A stretch of 64,000 nucleotides of DNA, taken from positions 1 through 64,000 of the forward strand of contig NZ_FNFC01000004.1 of assembly GCF_900100385.1 (NCBI RefSeq), read 5' to 3'. This stretch comes from Halovenus aranensis. Lineage in GTDB: Archaea; Halobacteriota; Halobacteria; Halobacteriales; Haloarculaceae. A model generated the notes under the pieces. That model saw nothing but the letters and a program-made list of their open reading frames with translations. It made no database searches and was not told the origin of the DNA. A program made the translations under genes and the position numbers. Below are positions 43,942-51,892 of this stretch, in pieces (positions within the stretch are counted from its first letter, which is position 1; the number at the start of each line of letters is the position of its first letter).

Positions 43942-45537
43942 TTAGCCCTCGAACTCGATGCGCTTGCCGACAGCGAGGGCAGTTACCGCGGCGACCAGAC
44001 AGGCGGCTACGTAGCCAACTGGTAGCTGGCTGTCCTCTCGTCGCCAGTCGCTCTCGAAGACGGTCCCGAAGTATTCGCCGACTGCCGCTCCGTCCAGTAA
44101 CAGCCCGACCTCTCGGTTGTTCCGTAGCGAGTTGTTCCCCCAGTTGACGCTGCCAACGAATGTCTGCTGGCCGTCGACGATCAGTCCCTTCGCGTGAATT
44201 TTCCCGAATCGGCCCTCAGGGGTGGCTATCCTGACCGACAGCGGAAGGTCTCCGGCCGACGCCTGCTCCTCCAGCCAGCGTTTCATCTGGCGGTTCTCCG
44301 ATTCGACGTACCACGCACCGGAGAGCAAGATTCGGACGCGGACGCCCCGTGTGGCGGCACGGAGCGTGGCCCGTAGCAACGGAACAGCCCGGTCGCTGAT
44401 ACGGACCTGTTTGATGTCGAGTGACTCTTCTGCCGCGTCGATAGCACGGACTAGTGACTGCTCGGCGTTGTCGGGTGCGACAAGCAGTCTCGTCCTGTTG
44501 ACCGGTAGCTGTGCCGCCTCGAAGTTACGTGGAAAGTCGGGTGGTGACGGCTCGTCGTCGCTGACTGTGTCTTTGTCGACGACCTCCCAGCGTTTCGTAT
44601 CGACCCATCCCGCGTCCGCGCGAAACGTCTCGACGAGCCCCGCTACGATATCCCTTTGCCTGGTGATTACCGCCCAGCCGCGGCTGTCACGTCCGCCGGT
44701 GCCCGCGGGCTTCCAGTTCTCGGTCGTCACGAGAGCGCGACCGTCGACGACGGCGTACTTCGCGTGGTGATACCGGTACCGCGCTGGCTCGCCCGCAAAG
44801 ACACGGACGGAGATGCCCGCATCGGCGAGCGCGTCGAACGCGGCCGCACCATCTTCAGTCAGTCCCCCAACCGGACTACCCTCAGCGAGCACGTCTACCT
44901 CGACGCCTCGCTTGTGTGCCGCAACGAGCGCCTCGACGACTCGCTCGGAGGTAACTGTGTACCCCGCGAGGAGGATTCGTTCGGAGGCGTTCTCGAGAAA
45001 GGCAACTGCTCTGTCGGGTTCGTCAGGAAGGACGAACGCCTCGACGGTTCCGCCGGCGTCGGAGATAACCGGCCGCTGGGTGTTCCCGAGCGGTTTCCAG
45101 CTGTCGCTGCTGGCGTCGTAGGTTTCTCCCTCGGGTGCACGGCCGTAAGTCACCGCATCCACGACGGAGCCGTTGTGGATGAGTCGAACACGCTCGCCGC
45201 CGTTTGCGAGTCGTATCCCGTCTGCAATCGCGCTGACCGGCTGGTCGACAAGCGTAGCGGTACGCTGTGGGTCAGTCGAGAACGTTACTACCGACCCCGA
45301 CTCCGCAGTGGACGGGGATTCGAGCCGGACGGACCTCTGCTCGTCGGCTAACCGGTACTCAGATAGGTTTGTGCTCGGCGGGACACTAAGCGTAACGAAC
45401 TCGCCCTCGTCGCCGTCGGCAGCTGGATTCGGGTAGAGGCCGACAATCGCTGGTTCGGCCTCCGCTGTGGTGCCCGTCGCCAGACCCGCCGATAGGCAGA
45501 CACACCCGAGCAAAACGACGGCCACTACACGGTACAC
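43942..45537 (-). CDS. Secreted phospholipase-D-like protein with lamin-tail-like domain
   Basis: This 531-residue protein has a signal peptide, an N-terminal beta domain (YPNPAADGDEGEFVTLSVPP) typical of lamin-tail domains, and two HKD motifs: HHAKYAVVDG in the first half and KIHAKGLIVDG in the second. A C-terminal helix (VGYVAACLVAAVTALAVGKR) anchors it. This combination of a lamin-tail-like domain with twin PLD domains recurs in haloarchaeal surface proteins, with presumed phosphodiesterase or nuclease activity outside the cell. Promoter TATATAAAA is 28 bp upstream. Confidence 0.83.
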   Translation of the reverse strand: MYRVVAVVLLGCVCLSAGLATGTTAEAEPAIVGLYPNPAADGDEGEFVTLSVPPSTNLSEYRLADEQRSVRLESPSTAESGSVVTFSTDPQRTATLVDQPVSAIADGIRLANGGERVRLIHNGSVVDAVTYGRAPEGETYDASSDSWKPLGNTQRPVISDAGGTVEAFVLPDEPDRAVAFLENASERILLAGYTVTSERVVEALVAAHKRGVEVDVLAEGSPVGGLTEDGAAAFDALADAGISVRVFAGEPARYRYHHAKYAVVDGRALVTTENWKPAGTGGRDSRGWAVITRQRDIVAGLVETFRADAGWVDTKRWEVVDKDTVSDDEPSPPDFPRNFEAAQLPVNRTRLLVAPDNAEQSLVRAIDAAEESLDIKQVRISDRAVPLLRATLRAATRGVRVRILLSGAWYVESENRQMKRWLEEQASAGDLPLSVRIATPEGRFGKIHAKGLIVDGQQTFVGSVNWGNNSLRNNREVGLLLDGAAVGEYFGTVFESDWRREDSQLPVGYVAACLVAAVTALAVGKRIEFEG

Positions 45538-45560
45538 GGGCCTGTTTGGTTTCGGGACGG

Positions 45561-45569
45561 TATATAAAA
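45561..45569 (-). promoter_or_regulatory. TATA box of the PLD-like gene
   Basis: TTTTATATA on the minus strand is centred 28 bp before the start at 45537: a strong leaderless promoter. Confidence 0.65.
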
Positions 45570-45915
45570 TCCCGCATCACACCGACCAGGTGGGGTCTGT
45601 ACTCGGAACCTTGATGACCACTGGTCTCGTGAGCGTGTTTGTATGGTGGCGATGACGAGACGTTACCCCCACTGAGCCCCTTCTGATGAGGACACTAACA
45701 CCGAGCCACCATCTCCATTGTACGTGACCCAACGTGCGGTCGGACAGAATCATATATCTCTCTGAATTTACGAGAATTTTAAATATGAATCCTTCTGTAA
45801 ATGACAACGAAAACTGACTTTTAGCAACGTTGTGATTTGGGGAGTGAAAATAGTTATAGAACCCCTCAAACACAGATTCAACCCACTGTCGCCGGGAAAA
45901 TAAGACATTACAACT
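45570..45915. other. AT-rich intergenic stretch without gene
   Basis: This gap between the PLD-like gene and padR is clearly richer in A+T than its surroundings (for example ATTTTAAATATGAATCC) and has no plausible reading frame. It contains an 8-bp inverted repeat ATGGTGGC/GCCACCAT (45641-45648 and near 45705) and GTCTCGT/ACGAGAC. It may be a decayed gene or element end, but no transposase fragment is recognisable. Confidence 0.4.
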
Positions 45916-45941
45916 TCTCGTTAGAATTAATACCAACGAGA
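45916..45941. promoter_or_regulatory. Palindromic operator over the padR TATA box
   Basis: TCTCGTT (45916-45922) and AACGAGA (45935-45941) form a perfect 7-bp inverted repeat. The 12 bp between them include the TATA-like AATTAATA (45925-45932), about 31 bp before the padR ATG. A dimeric winged-helix repressor bound here would block TBP, so autoregulation by PadR is likely. Confidence 0.55.
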
Positions 45942-45959
45942 TGAAAGTGTGTGATAGCG

Positions 45960-46235
45960 ATGTACGACTTGACAGGATTTCAGCGTGACTTGCTGTATAT
46001 AACCGCAGGGATGGACGAGCCACATGGACTCGCAATCAAAGAGGAACTCGAGGACTACTACGGGACGGAGATTCAGCACGGTCGACTGTATCCGAATCTG
46101 GATACGCTGGTCGAGAAAGGGCTCGTCGAGAAGGGGGAAATCGACAAGCGGACGAACTCTTATACCGTCACAAACCGGGGCCAGCGAGAACTCGAAGCAA
46201 GAGAGGAGTGGAAACGCGGCTACATCGAAGTATAG
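45960..46235 (+). CDS. PadR-family transcriptional regulator
   Basis: This 91-residue winged-helix protein has FQRDLLYITAGMDEPHGLAI, then EIQHGRLYPNLDTLVEKGLV (recognition helix) and SYTVTNRGQRELEAR (wing), the minimal PadR fold without the long C-terminal dimerisation arm. It is conserved in haloarchaea. Binding as a dimer to the palindrome 20 bp upstream is predicted. The glpAB genes follow 172 bp downstream on the same strand, where another palindrome lies, so it may control them too. The ATG at 45960 is preferred over GTG 45951 because homology starts MYDLTGFQ. Confidence 0.85.
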   Translation: MYDLTGFQRDLLYITAGMDEPHGLAIKEELEDYYGTEIQHGRLYPNLDTLVEKGLVEKGEIDKRTNSYTVTNRGQRELEAREEWKRGYIEV

Positions 46236-46336
46236 CACAGACCCGACCGCTGCTGTGGTCTGGATGGTCGGCGGAGATAGGGGGGATGTATACGCTGCTG
46301 ATGCTTTATTGTCTCGTTTTTTACCGGTCTGGGCTG

Positions 46337-46357
46337 GTGAGGTTACAGCAACCTCAC
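46337..46357. promoter_or_regulatory. Palindrome upstream of glpA
   Basis: GTGAGGTT-ACAGC-AACCTCAC is a perfect inverted repeat with 8-bp arms, ending 50 bp before the glpA ATG. A TATA-like CATTAAG lies at 46371-46377. This is operator geometry upstream of the core promoter, so an activator or a glycerol-responsive regulator could bind. A TCTCGTT half-site identical to the padR operator arm is at 46312-46318. Confidence 0.5.
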
Positions 46358-46407
46358 TCGACAACACACCCATTAAGTGCACCGGTACCACAGTCACGTG
46401 TAATCGA

Positions 46408-48153
46408 ATGGGCTACACACCGCACGTGCTGGTAATCGGTGGTGGCGTTCTCGGAACCGGAGTCGCCAGAGACCTCGCTATCCGTGGACTCGACGTGACG
46501 CTCGTCACGGAACGTGGCCTGGGAACCGGAACGACACGAGGGCTCGGCGTCATCGAGAGCGGTGCCCGACATAGCAGCGACGAGACGCTGGCCAAACGCT
46601 TGCACAGCGAGCGCCAGAAACTGGGGCAGATAGCGGGTGACTGCATCGAAAATACCGGTGGGCTGATGGTCTCCGACAGTCCCGCGCAAGGCGAGACGCT
46701 CCGGAAGGCCGCCGATTCGGCCTCGATTCCGACAGACACTATCGAGGGCGACGACCTGCGAGAGCGAGAGCCTGGGCTGTCTGACGATGTCGGCCGGGCC
46801 GTCTCGGCTCCGGACGCGGTTGTCGACCCGTTCACGTTGACACTCGCCACCGCGAGCAGCGCCCGGGAGTACGGAGCGACTATCAGACCTCACACAACTG
46901 TGACCGGTATCGGCGTCGAGGAGGGAACACTCGATACGGTATCGCTCAGACACGACCCCGCTCCTGGGGCTCACCCCGCGGCCGTACAGCCGGTCACAGA
47001 CGGGGGGAAGCCCGGTGTCCCCGGTGGTGAGCCAGACGACGCTGACCGGACGATGCCGGGTGAGGCCGCCGAGGAGGCAAAGCAGTTCACAGCGCCATCG
47101 ACGGACGAAATCGACCCGGACTACGTCGTCAACGCAGTCGGCGGCCGAGCCGACGAAGTGGCCTCACTCGCCGGTCTCGAACTGGGGCGACAGACTGTTG
47201 TCGAGAGCACGCTCCTCGTCGATGCTAACCCGCCCGACACCGTCGTTACCTATCGTTCTTCGGACGGCGAGGACACCGTAGTCATGCCACGCCGTGGCCG
47301 AACCGCCATCGGAACGATGCGAAAGACCGTCACGGACGACGACGGGGCGGCTGCTTCGATTACCGACGTACGCGAACTGGAAGACCGAGCGAGCGAGGCA
47401 GTTCCGGCTCTCCAGAATGAGGAGACACTCAGAGCGGATTCTGCTCTCAGTCTCCAGTGCTCCGGCGGGGAAGCCGGTCACGACCACGAGCTACTCGACC
47501 ACGGTGACCGAGACGGCTGTTGGGGCATGACGACGATTGTAGGCGGTTCGCTAACGACTCACCGATACGTCGCCGAACAGGTGGCCGACGATGTCTGTGC
47601 CAAGTTCGGTATCCGCCGCGAGTGCCAGACCGACGAGATACCGCTCCCGACGGTCGAGCCACTGGGGGCGGCGAGTGACATCACAGACGAGCGTCCGGTC
47701 GTCTGTGACTCGCTCCCGGTAACACAGGCGGAACTTGAAGCCGCGTTCGAGGCGTGTGAGTCACCAGCTATCGAGGAGGCGACACTCCGCCTGGGGACCG
47801 AGTTTGGTTCCTGGGGGGAGAGTCAATGTGCGTACAGGGTCGCAAGCGCGCTCTATCCCGAGTACGACGAATCGGTCGTCGCTACGGTTTTGCAGGCGTT
47901 CCTCGACGAGCACTGGGAGACACAGCGTCCGGTCCTCCGGGGCGAGACACTCGAAAGCGCAACGAGGACCTACCGGTCGTACGTCGAAACGATGGCGCTC
48001 GGCGACGAGGCGATACACGGAGAGGACAGCCAGGACGGCGAGGCGGCCGACCCGGGCATCGACCTCGATTCGTTCGCCGACGGGAGAGAGACCGCAAACA
48101 GGACGCGGCCACTTGCTTGCGAGCGACCGACCGGGGGTGAGCTATCGCGATGA
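46408..48153 (+). CDS. glpA: Divergent anaerobic-type glycerol-3-phosphate dehydrogenase subunit A
   Basis: This 581-residue flavoprotein subunit has the FAD motif VIGGGVLGTGVARDLAIRGL and GLGTGTTRGLGVIESGARHS in place of the usual GTTGRSHGLLHSGGRY. VVNAVGGRADEVASLAG lies before an otherwise GlpA-like C-terminus. It should oxidise glycerol-3-phosphate to DHAP. Two oddities stand out. An Asp/Pro/Gly-rich insert lies near residues 190-230. The C-terminal BFD-type [2Fe-2S] domain has lost two of four ligands (Cys433 and Cys474 stay; the others are Ser435 and Trp469). It overlaps glpB by 4 bp. Probably a paralogue of a standard glpABC elsewhere. Confidence 0.8.
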   Translation: MGYTPHVLVIGGGVLGTGVARDLAIRGLDVTLVTERGLGTGTTRGLGVIESGARHSSDETLAKRLHSERQKLGQIAGDCIENTGGLMVSDSPAQGETLRKAADSASIPTDTIEGDDLREREPGLSDDVGRAVSAPDAVVDPFTLTLATASSAREYGATIRPHTTVTGIGVEEGTLDTVSLRHDPAPGAHPAAVQPVTDGGKPGVPGGEPDDADRTMPGEAAEEAKQFTAPSTDEIDPDYVVNAVGGRADEVASLAGLELGRQTVVESTLLVDANPPDTVVTYRSSDGEDTVVMPRRGRTAIGTMRKTVTDDDGAAASITDVRELEDRASEAVPALQNEETLRADSALSLQCSGGEAGHDHELLDHGDRDGCWGMTTIVGGSLTTHRYVAEQVADDVCAKFGIRRECQTDEIPLPTVEPLGAASDITDERPVVCDSLPVTQAELEAAFEACESPAIEEATLRLGTEFGSWGESQCAYRVASALYPEYDESVVATVLQAFLDEHWETQRPVLRGETLESATRTYRSYVETMALGDEAIHGEDSQDGEAADPGIDLDSFADGRETANRTRPLACERPTGGELSR

Positions 48154-49409
48154 GTCGCGTGGTCATCGTCGGCGCCGGTATCGGCGGCTGTATCGCCGCG
48201 CTTGCCGCGAAAGACGCCGACCCAAGCGCCGATGTTCACGTCCTTGCGGTCTCGCCCGAGCGATACAGACACGAACCCGGTACCATCGACGTGCTCGGCT
48301 ACGTCCCCGACCAGCAAGGTCCTGTTGCCCGGCCTGCCGCCCGAATCGACTCGCTCCCGGCAGACCACCCCTACAATCTGGTCGGGGAAGACGACCTAAC
48401 TCGGGCGCTCGCGTATCTCGACGACGTGTTCGCGGATAGCGACCGGTCCACCTACCGCGGTACCGACAGGAACGCACTTGCGCCGACAGTTACTGGTGGA
48501 GTGCGTCCGACCTATCGGTATCCCGTGACCGTCGCCGCGGGGCTGGTCAGCAGCCAGCGTCCCATGCATCTCGTCGGGCTGGATTGTCTCACCCACATTG
48601 ATGCCGACCTCGTGGCTGACCGACTCGATTCGGTGGCACCGTTTGACGTGACCGCCTCGACCGTCGAGTTCCCGATCGATGCCACGGAGACGCCGCCATT
48701 CGAGGCGTTCGCCCGGGCACTCGACGAGAACAACGAGACTTCCGACGGAAGGCCCGTTCGGGAGGCACTCGCCCGGGCAGTCCGACCGGCGCTCGATATC
48801 GAGTCACGGGTCGGGTTCCCGCCAGTTCTCGGCGTAACCCAACACGACGAGATTCGCCGCGAACTGGAATCCCAGCTTCAGGCGGCGGTGTTCGAGTTAC
48901 CGGTCGGCGAGCCGAACCTACCTGGCATCCGTCTGCGAGAGCGGCTGTTCGACCGACTCGACGAGGCCGGTATCGAGTTGACGCGAGCGACGGTAACCGA
49001 GGTCTCGTCTACGGGGGGGTCGATACAGTCAGTAAACGTCGCGACGGAGACAGAACAGCGCTCTATCGAGGGAGATAACTTCGTGCTGGCGACCGGTGGC
49101 GTGGCAAGCGGTGGTCTCGTCGGCACCGAGACCGAAGTCGTCGAACCCGCCTTCGACTGCCCGGTGGAGTCCCCCGAGAAGCACAGCGAGTGGTCTATAT
49201 CCGCTCCTCTGGGAGACCACTGGTTCGCACGTGCCGGTGTCGACGTAACCTCGGAACTCAAGCCGACATCCCGAAACGGTCCGGTGTTCGAGAACCTTGT
49301 TGCGGTCGGCGGCGTTATCGGCGGCCACAATTTCGTTGAGGAACGGTCGAGAAGCGGCGTCGCGGTCGTCACCGGGTACGAGGCAGGGCGAAGCGCCGTC
49401 GACTGGTGA
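48150..49409 (+). CDS. glpB: Glycerol-3-phosphate dehydrogenase subunit B
   Basis: This 419-residue GlpB-type flavoprotein has the N-terminal motif VVIVGAGIGGCIAALAAKDA, PGTIDVLGYVPDQQ, SQRPMHLVGLDCLTHID and the C-terminal LVAVGGVIGGHNFVEERSRS. GlpB passes electrons from GlpA to the membrane subunit GlpC. No glpC follows: the next gene is on the opposite strand. ATG at 48150 overlaps the glpA stop as ATGA. Without GlpC the pair must use another electron acceptor or a GlpC from elsewhere. Confidence 0.82.
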   Translation: MSRVVIVGAGIGGCIAALAAKDADPSADVHVLAVSPERYRHEPGTIDVLGYVPDQQGPVARPAARIDSLPADHPYNLVGEDDLTRALAYLDDVFADSDRSTYRGTDRNALAPTVTGGVRPTYRYPVTVAAGLVSSQRPMHLVGLDCLTHIDADLVADRLDSVAPFDVTASTVEFPIDATETPPFEAFARALDENNETSDGRPVREALARAVRPALDIESRVGFPPVLGVTQHDEIRRELESQLQAAVFELPVGEPNLPGIRLRERLFDRLDEAGIELTRATVTEVSSTGGSIQSVNVATETEQRSIEGDNFVLATGGVASGGLVGTETEVVEPAFDCPVESPEKHSEWSISAPLGDHWFARAGVDVTSELKPTSRNGPVFENLVAVGGVIGGHNFVEERSRSGVAVVTGYEAGRSAVDW

Positions 49410-50552
49410 CTACGTCTTCGGATACCAGGCCAGCGAGTGGTCGGATTTCAGCGAGACGGCGACCGGCTGGCCGTGTTCGAATGTCTCTGCGTGGTTGTGG
49501 AGACACCTGACAGTGGTACCGCTCTCCAGGGCCACCTGATAGACGAACGTCGGTCCGTTGTACTGGCGGTGGACGATGTGTCCGTCAGCAGTCGCCTCGT
49601 TACACGGCACGGCTTCGAGGTCGTCGGGCCTGACGAGCACGTCGATTTCGGCCCCATCGTAGGCGTCGACCGGCCCGTTGAGCTTCTTCGTCGTGAGGGT
49701 CCCGAGCTCTGTCTCGACGGTCTCGCCGATGACGCGACTCGGGAGGAAGCTCGCTCGCCCGAGGAAGCTCGCGACGAACCGGGACTCCGGGTTCTCGAAG
49801 ACTACCTCTGGCTTGCCGACCTGTTCGAGTTTCCCGTCGTTCATAATCGCGACGCGGTCAGAAATCGACAGCGCCTCCTCTTGGTCGTGGGTGACCGAGA
49901 TGGCGGTCACGCCGGCCTTCTTGAGGATACGCCGGACCTCCTCGCGCATCTCGATGCGCAGTCGCACGTCGAGATTCGAGAACGGTTCATCGAGCAAGAG
50001 TACGTCCGGCTCGGGCGCGAGCGAGCGGGCCAGCGCGACCCGCTGTTGCTGGCCGCCCGAGAGCTGGTCGGGCTTTTTCTCGCGGTGGTCCAAGAGGCCG
50101 ACAAGCTCCAGCAGTTCCTCGGCGCGCTCGCGCTTTGGGTCGTCATCCCAGTCCTTGATACCGAACGTGACGTTTTCCTCGACAGTGAGATGTGGGAACA
50201 GTGCGAAGTTCTGGAAGACCAGTCCCACGTCGCGGCGCTCAGAGGGAACAAAGGCGTCGTCGTCGGCGACGGCCGAGCCGTCTATGTGAATTGTCCCCTC
50301 AGTGGGACGTTCCAGCCCCGCAATCATCCGTAGCGTTGTCGTCTTCCCACACCCGGAGGGACCGAGAAGCGTCACCAACTCCCCTTCGTCGACAGAGAGC
50401 GAGAACGCTTCGACCGCACACTCCTGCTCGTAGGTCCGCGTCAGTCCGTCGATTTCGAGAACAGTTTCCCCCGTCTCCTCGTCGTGTGACTCGACGACCG
50501 GCATCTCGGCAGCATCTGACTCAGGTTCAGTGTAGGGGTTAGTTTGACTCAT
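49410..50552 (-). CDS. FbpC-type ABC transporter ATP-binding protein (orphan)
   Basis: This 380-residue ATPase of the iron(III)/thiamine/spermidine type has Walker A GPSGCGKTTT, Q-loop FQNFALFPHLTVEENV, signature LSGGQQQRVALARSL and Walker B VLLLDEPFSNLD. H-loop VTHDQEE and a C-terminal TOBE-like domain (IDVLVRPDDLEAVPCNE) complete it. Sequence is closest in style to FbpC iron transporters. No permease or binding protein is adjacent, so partners are encoded elsewhere. The 40-residue acidic N-terminus precedes homology. Start at 50552 (MSQTNPYTEP) rather than GTG 50588. The promoter carries an iron-box-like sequence. Confidence 0.83.
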   Translation of the reverse strand: MSQTNPYTEPESDAAEMPVVESHDEETGETVLEIDGLTRTYEQECAVEAFSLSVDEGELVTLLGPSGCGKTTTLRMIAGLERPTEGTIHIDGSAVADDDAFVPSERRDVGLVFQNFALFPHLTVEENVTFGIKDWDDDPKRERAEELLELVGLLDHREKKPDQLSGGQQQRVALARSLAPEPDVLLLDEPFSNLDVRLRIEMREEVRRILKKAGVTAISVTHDQEEALSISDRVAIMNDGKLEQVGKPEVVFENPESRFVASFLGRASFLPSRVIGETVETELGTLTTKKLNGPVDAYDGAEIDVLVRPDDLEAVPCNEATADGHIVHRQYNGPTFVYQVALESGTTVRCLHNHAETFEHGQPVAVSLKSDHSLAWYPKT

Positions 50553-50556
50553 ATTC

Positions 50557-50569
50557 GGGGCAGTGCCCC
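50557..50569 (-). promoter_or_regulatory. Hairpin in the 5' leader of the FbpC-type gene
   Basis: GGGGCAGTGCCCC is a perfect 6-bp stem with a single-base centre, located 4-16 nt before the start codon in the predicted 30-nt leader. Its stability could hide the ribosome entry site. DNA-level binding is an alternative. Confidence 0.35.
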
Positions 50570-50603
50570 CCATCCCGCGGGGCGACACGTCGTCTCTCTA
50601 CAC

Positions 50604-50624
50604 TATATTTTTAGGAGTGCCAAA
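50604..50624 (-). promoter_or_regulatory. TATA box and DtxR/IdeR-like box of the FbpC-type gene
   Basis: AAAAATATAG on the minus strand (50604-50613) is the TATA box. Overlapping and just upstream, 50611-50624 reads TTAGG-AGTG-CCAAA on the plus strand, one mismatch from the TTAGG-N4-CCTAA core of DtxR/IdeR iron boxes. Binding there would cover the TFB site and repress. The other side of the 188-bp gap serves the thiolase-like gene. Confidence 0.45.
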
Positions 50625-50740
50625 AGTATCTATCGGTATTTCCCAGCGTGCAGATATCGTTCGGACCGGCGGCGTTCGGGCCTGAAAACTGCTTTGTGGA
50701 GTACCAAAACCTACACAACCGAGCGCCAGATGGGTAATGC

Positions 50741-51892
50741 ATGGACGTTGCAGTACTCAGCGCGTCGATGACACAGTTCGGCACGCGCGAGGGGTGGGTG
50801 CGAGACCTCGCGACGGAGGCGGCTCTAGACTGTCTCGACGACACGGGTGTCGGGGCCTCGGCAGTCGACCATCTCTATCTCTCGAACATGGCAAGTGGCG
50901 AGTTCGAGGGCCAGACTGGCGTGATGAACGCACTCGCCTACGATATCGGCGCGGTCCCGGCGTACACCCAGCGAGTCGGGCAGACCTCCGCGTCCGGCGG
51001 CGCAGGACTGTACGCTGCGTGGCAGTCTATCGCGTCGGGTGCCAGTGAGATGACGCTGCTCGTCGGCGCAGAGAAGATGACACACCGGACGACCGGCGAG
51101 GCGAGCGACATCATCGCCTCGCTCACCCATCCATCCGAGTACGCCCACGGGGTGACGCTCCCGTCGTTCGCCGGGCTCGCTGCCCGGCTGTATCTCGACC
51201 GCTTCGACGCGCCACGCGAGAGTCTCGCCCACGTCGCCGTCAAGAACCACGACAACGCGCGGAACAATCCCGACGCGCAGTTTCAGAAGTCGATTGACGT
51301 TGAGACAGCCCTCGAGAGCCCGATGGTCGCGGACCCGCTTCGGCTCTATGACTACTGCCCCCTCACCGACGGGAGCGCCGCATTACTCTTCTGTCCCGCC
51401 TCGGTGGCTCGTGAGTATGCCGACGAGTTCGTCGTACTCTCTGGGGTCGCCGGCGCGACAGACACCCACGTCGTCCACGAGCGCGACGACCCGACGTGGA
51501 TGGATGCCGTCGCAGCGAGCGGTGAACAGGCCTTCGAGATGGCCGGGCTCGGGCCCGACGATATCGACGTTGCGGAGTTACACGATATGGTGACGCTGCT
51601 CGAACCCCTCCAGCTTGAGGCGTTTGGCTTTGCCGAGCGCGGAGAGGGCTGGCGGTATGCGATGGACGGCACTACGACACGCGACGGGTCGCTGCCGGTG
51701 AACACCTCGGGCGGGCTAAAAGCCCGCGGCCATCCACTCGGTGCAACTGGCGTCGCACAGGCCGTCGAGATATACCGCCAGCTTCTGGGTGAAGCCGGAC
51801 AGCGACAGGTCGAGGCCGAGGCTGGTCTCACCTGTAACGTCGGCGGGTTCGGAAACTGCGTGACCAGTGCAGTGCTGGAGGTGGCACGGTGA
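50741..51892 (+). CDS. Thiolase-fold protein with Cys-to-Ser change at the nucleophile
   Basis: This 383-residue SCP-x/acetyl-CoA acetyltransferase-like protein shows the thiolase fold: DHLYLSNMASGEFEGQ, TLLVGAEKMTH, LYDYCPLTDGSAALLF, GLKARGHPLGATG with His331 and TCNVGGFGNC with Cys365. The usual nucleophile motif (C-x-S-G) reads GQTSASGGAG, so Ser83 stands where Cys is expected. I recall this in haloarchaeal relatives, so it is a family trait and not a sequencing error. Possible roles are an acyl-CoA binding or decarboxylating scaffold, or a thiolase with an altered mechanism. It overlaps the DUF35 gene as GTGA. Confidence 0.83.
   Translation: MDVAVLSASMTQFGTREGWVRDLATEAALDCLDDTGVGASAVDHLYLSNMASGEFEGQTGVMNALAYDIGAVPAYTQRVGQTSASGGAGLYAAWQSIASGASEMTLLVGAEKMTHRTTGEASDIIASLTHPSEYAHGVTLPSFAGLAARLYLDRFDAPRESLAHVAVKNHDNARNNPDAQFQKSIDVETALESPMVADPLRLYDYCPLTDGSAALLFCPASVAREYADEFVVLSGVAGATDTHVVHERDDPTWMDAVAASGEQAFEMAGLGPDDIDVAELHDMVTLLEPLQLEAFGFAERGEGWRYAMDGTTTRDGSLPVNTSGGLKARGHPLGATGVAQAVEIYRQLLGEAGQRQVEAEAGLTCNVGGFGNCVTSAVLEVAR

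Noticed and set aside
45570-45915. Insertion sequence or MITE
   Set aside because: Only short inverted repeats and AT-richness; no terminal repeats with target duplication and no transposase fragment could be identified.
46024-46407. In-frame upstream extension of glpA through padR
   Set aside because: It would overlap padR in another frame and adds non-homologous sequence; homology starts at the ATG at 46408.
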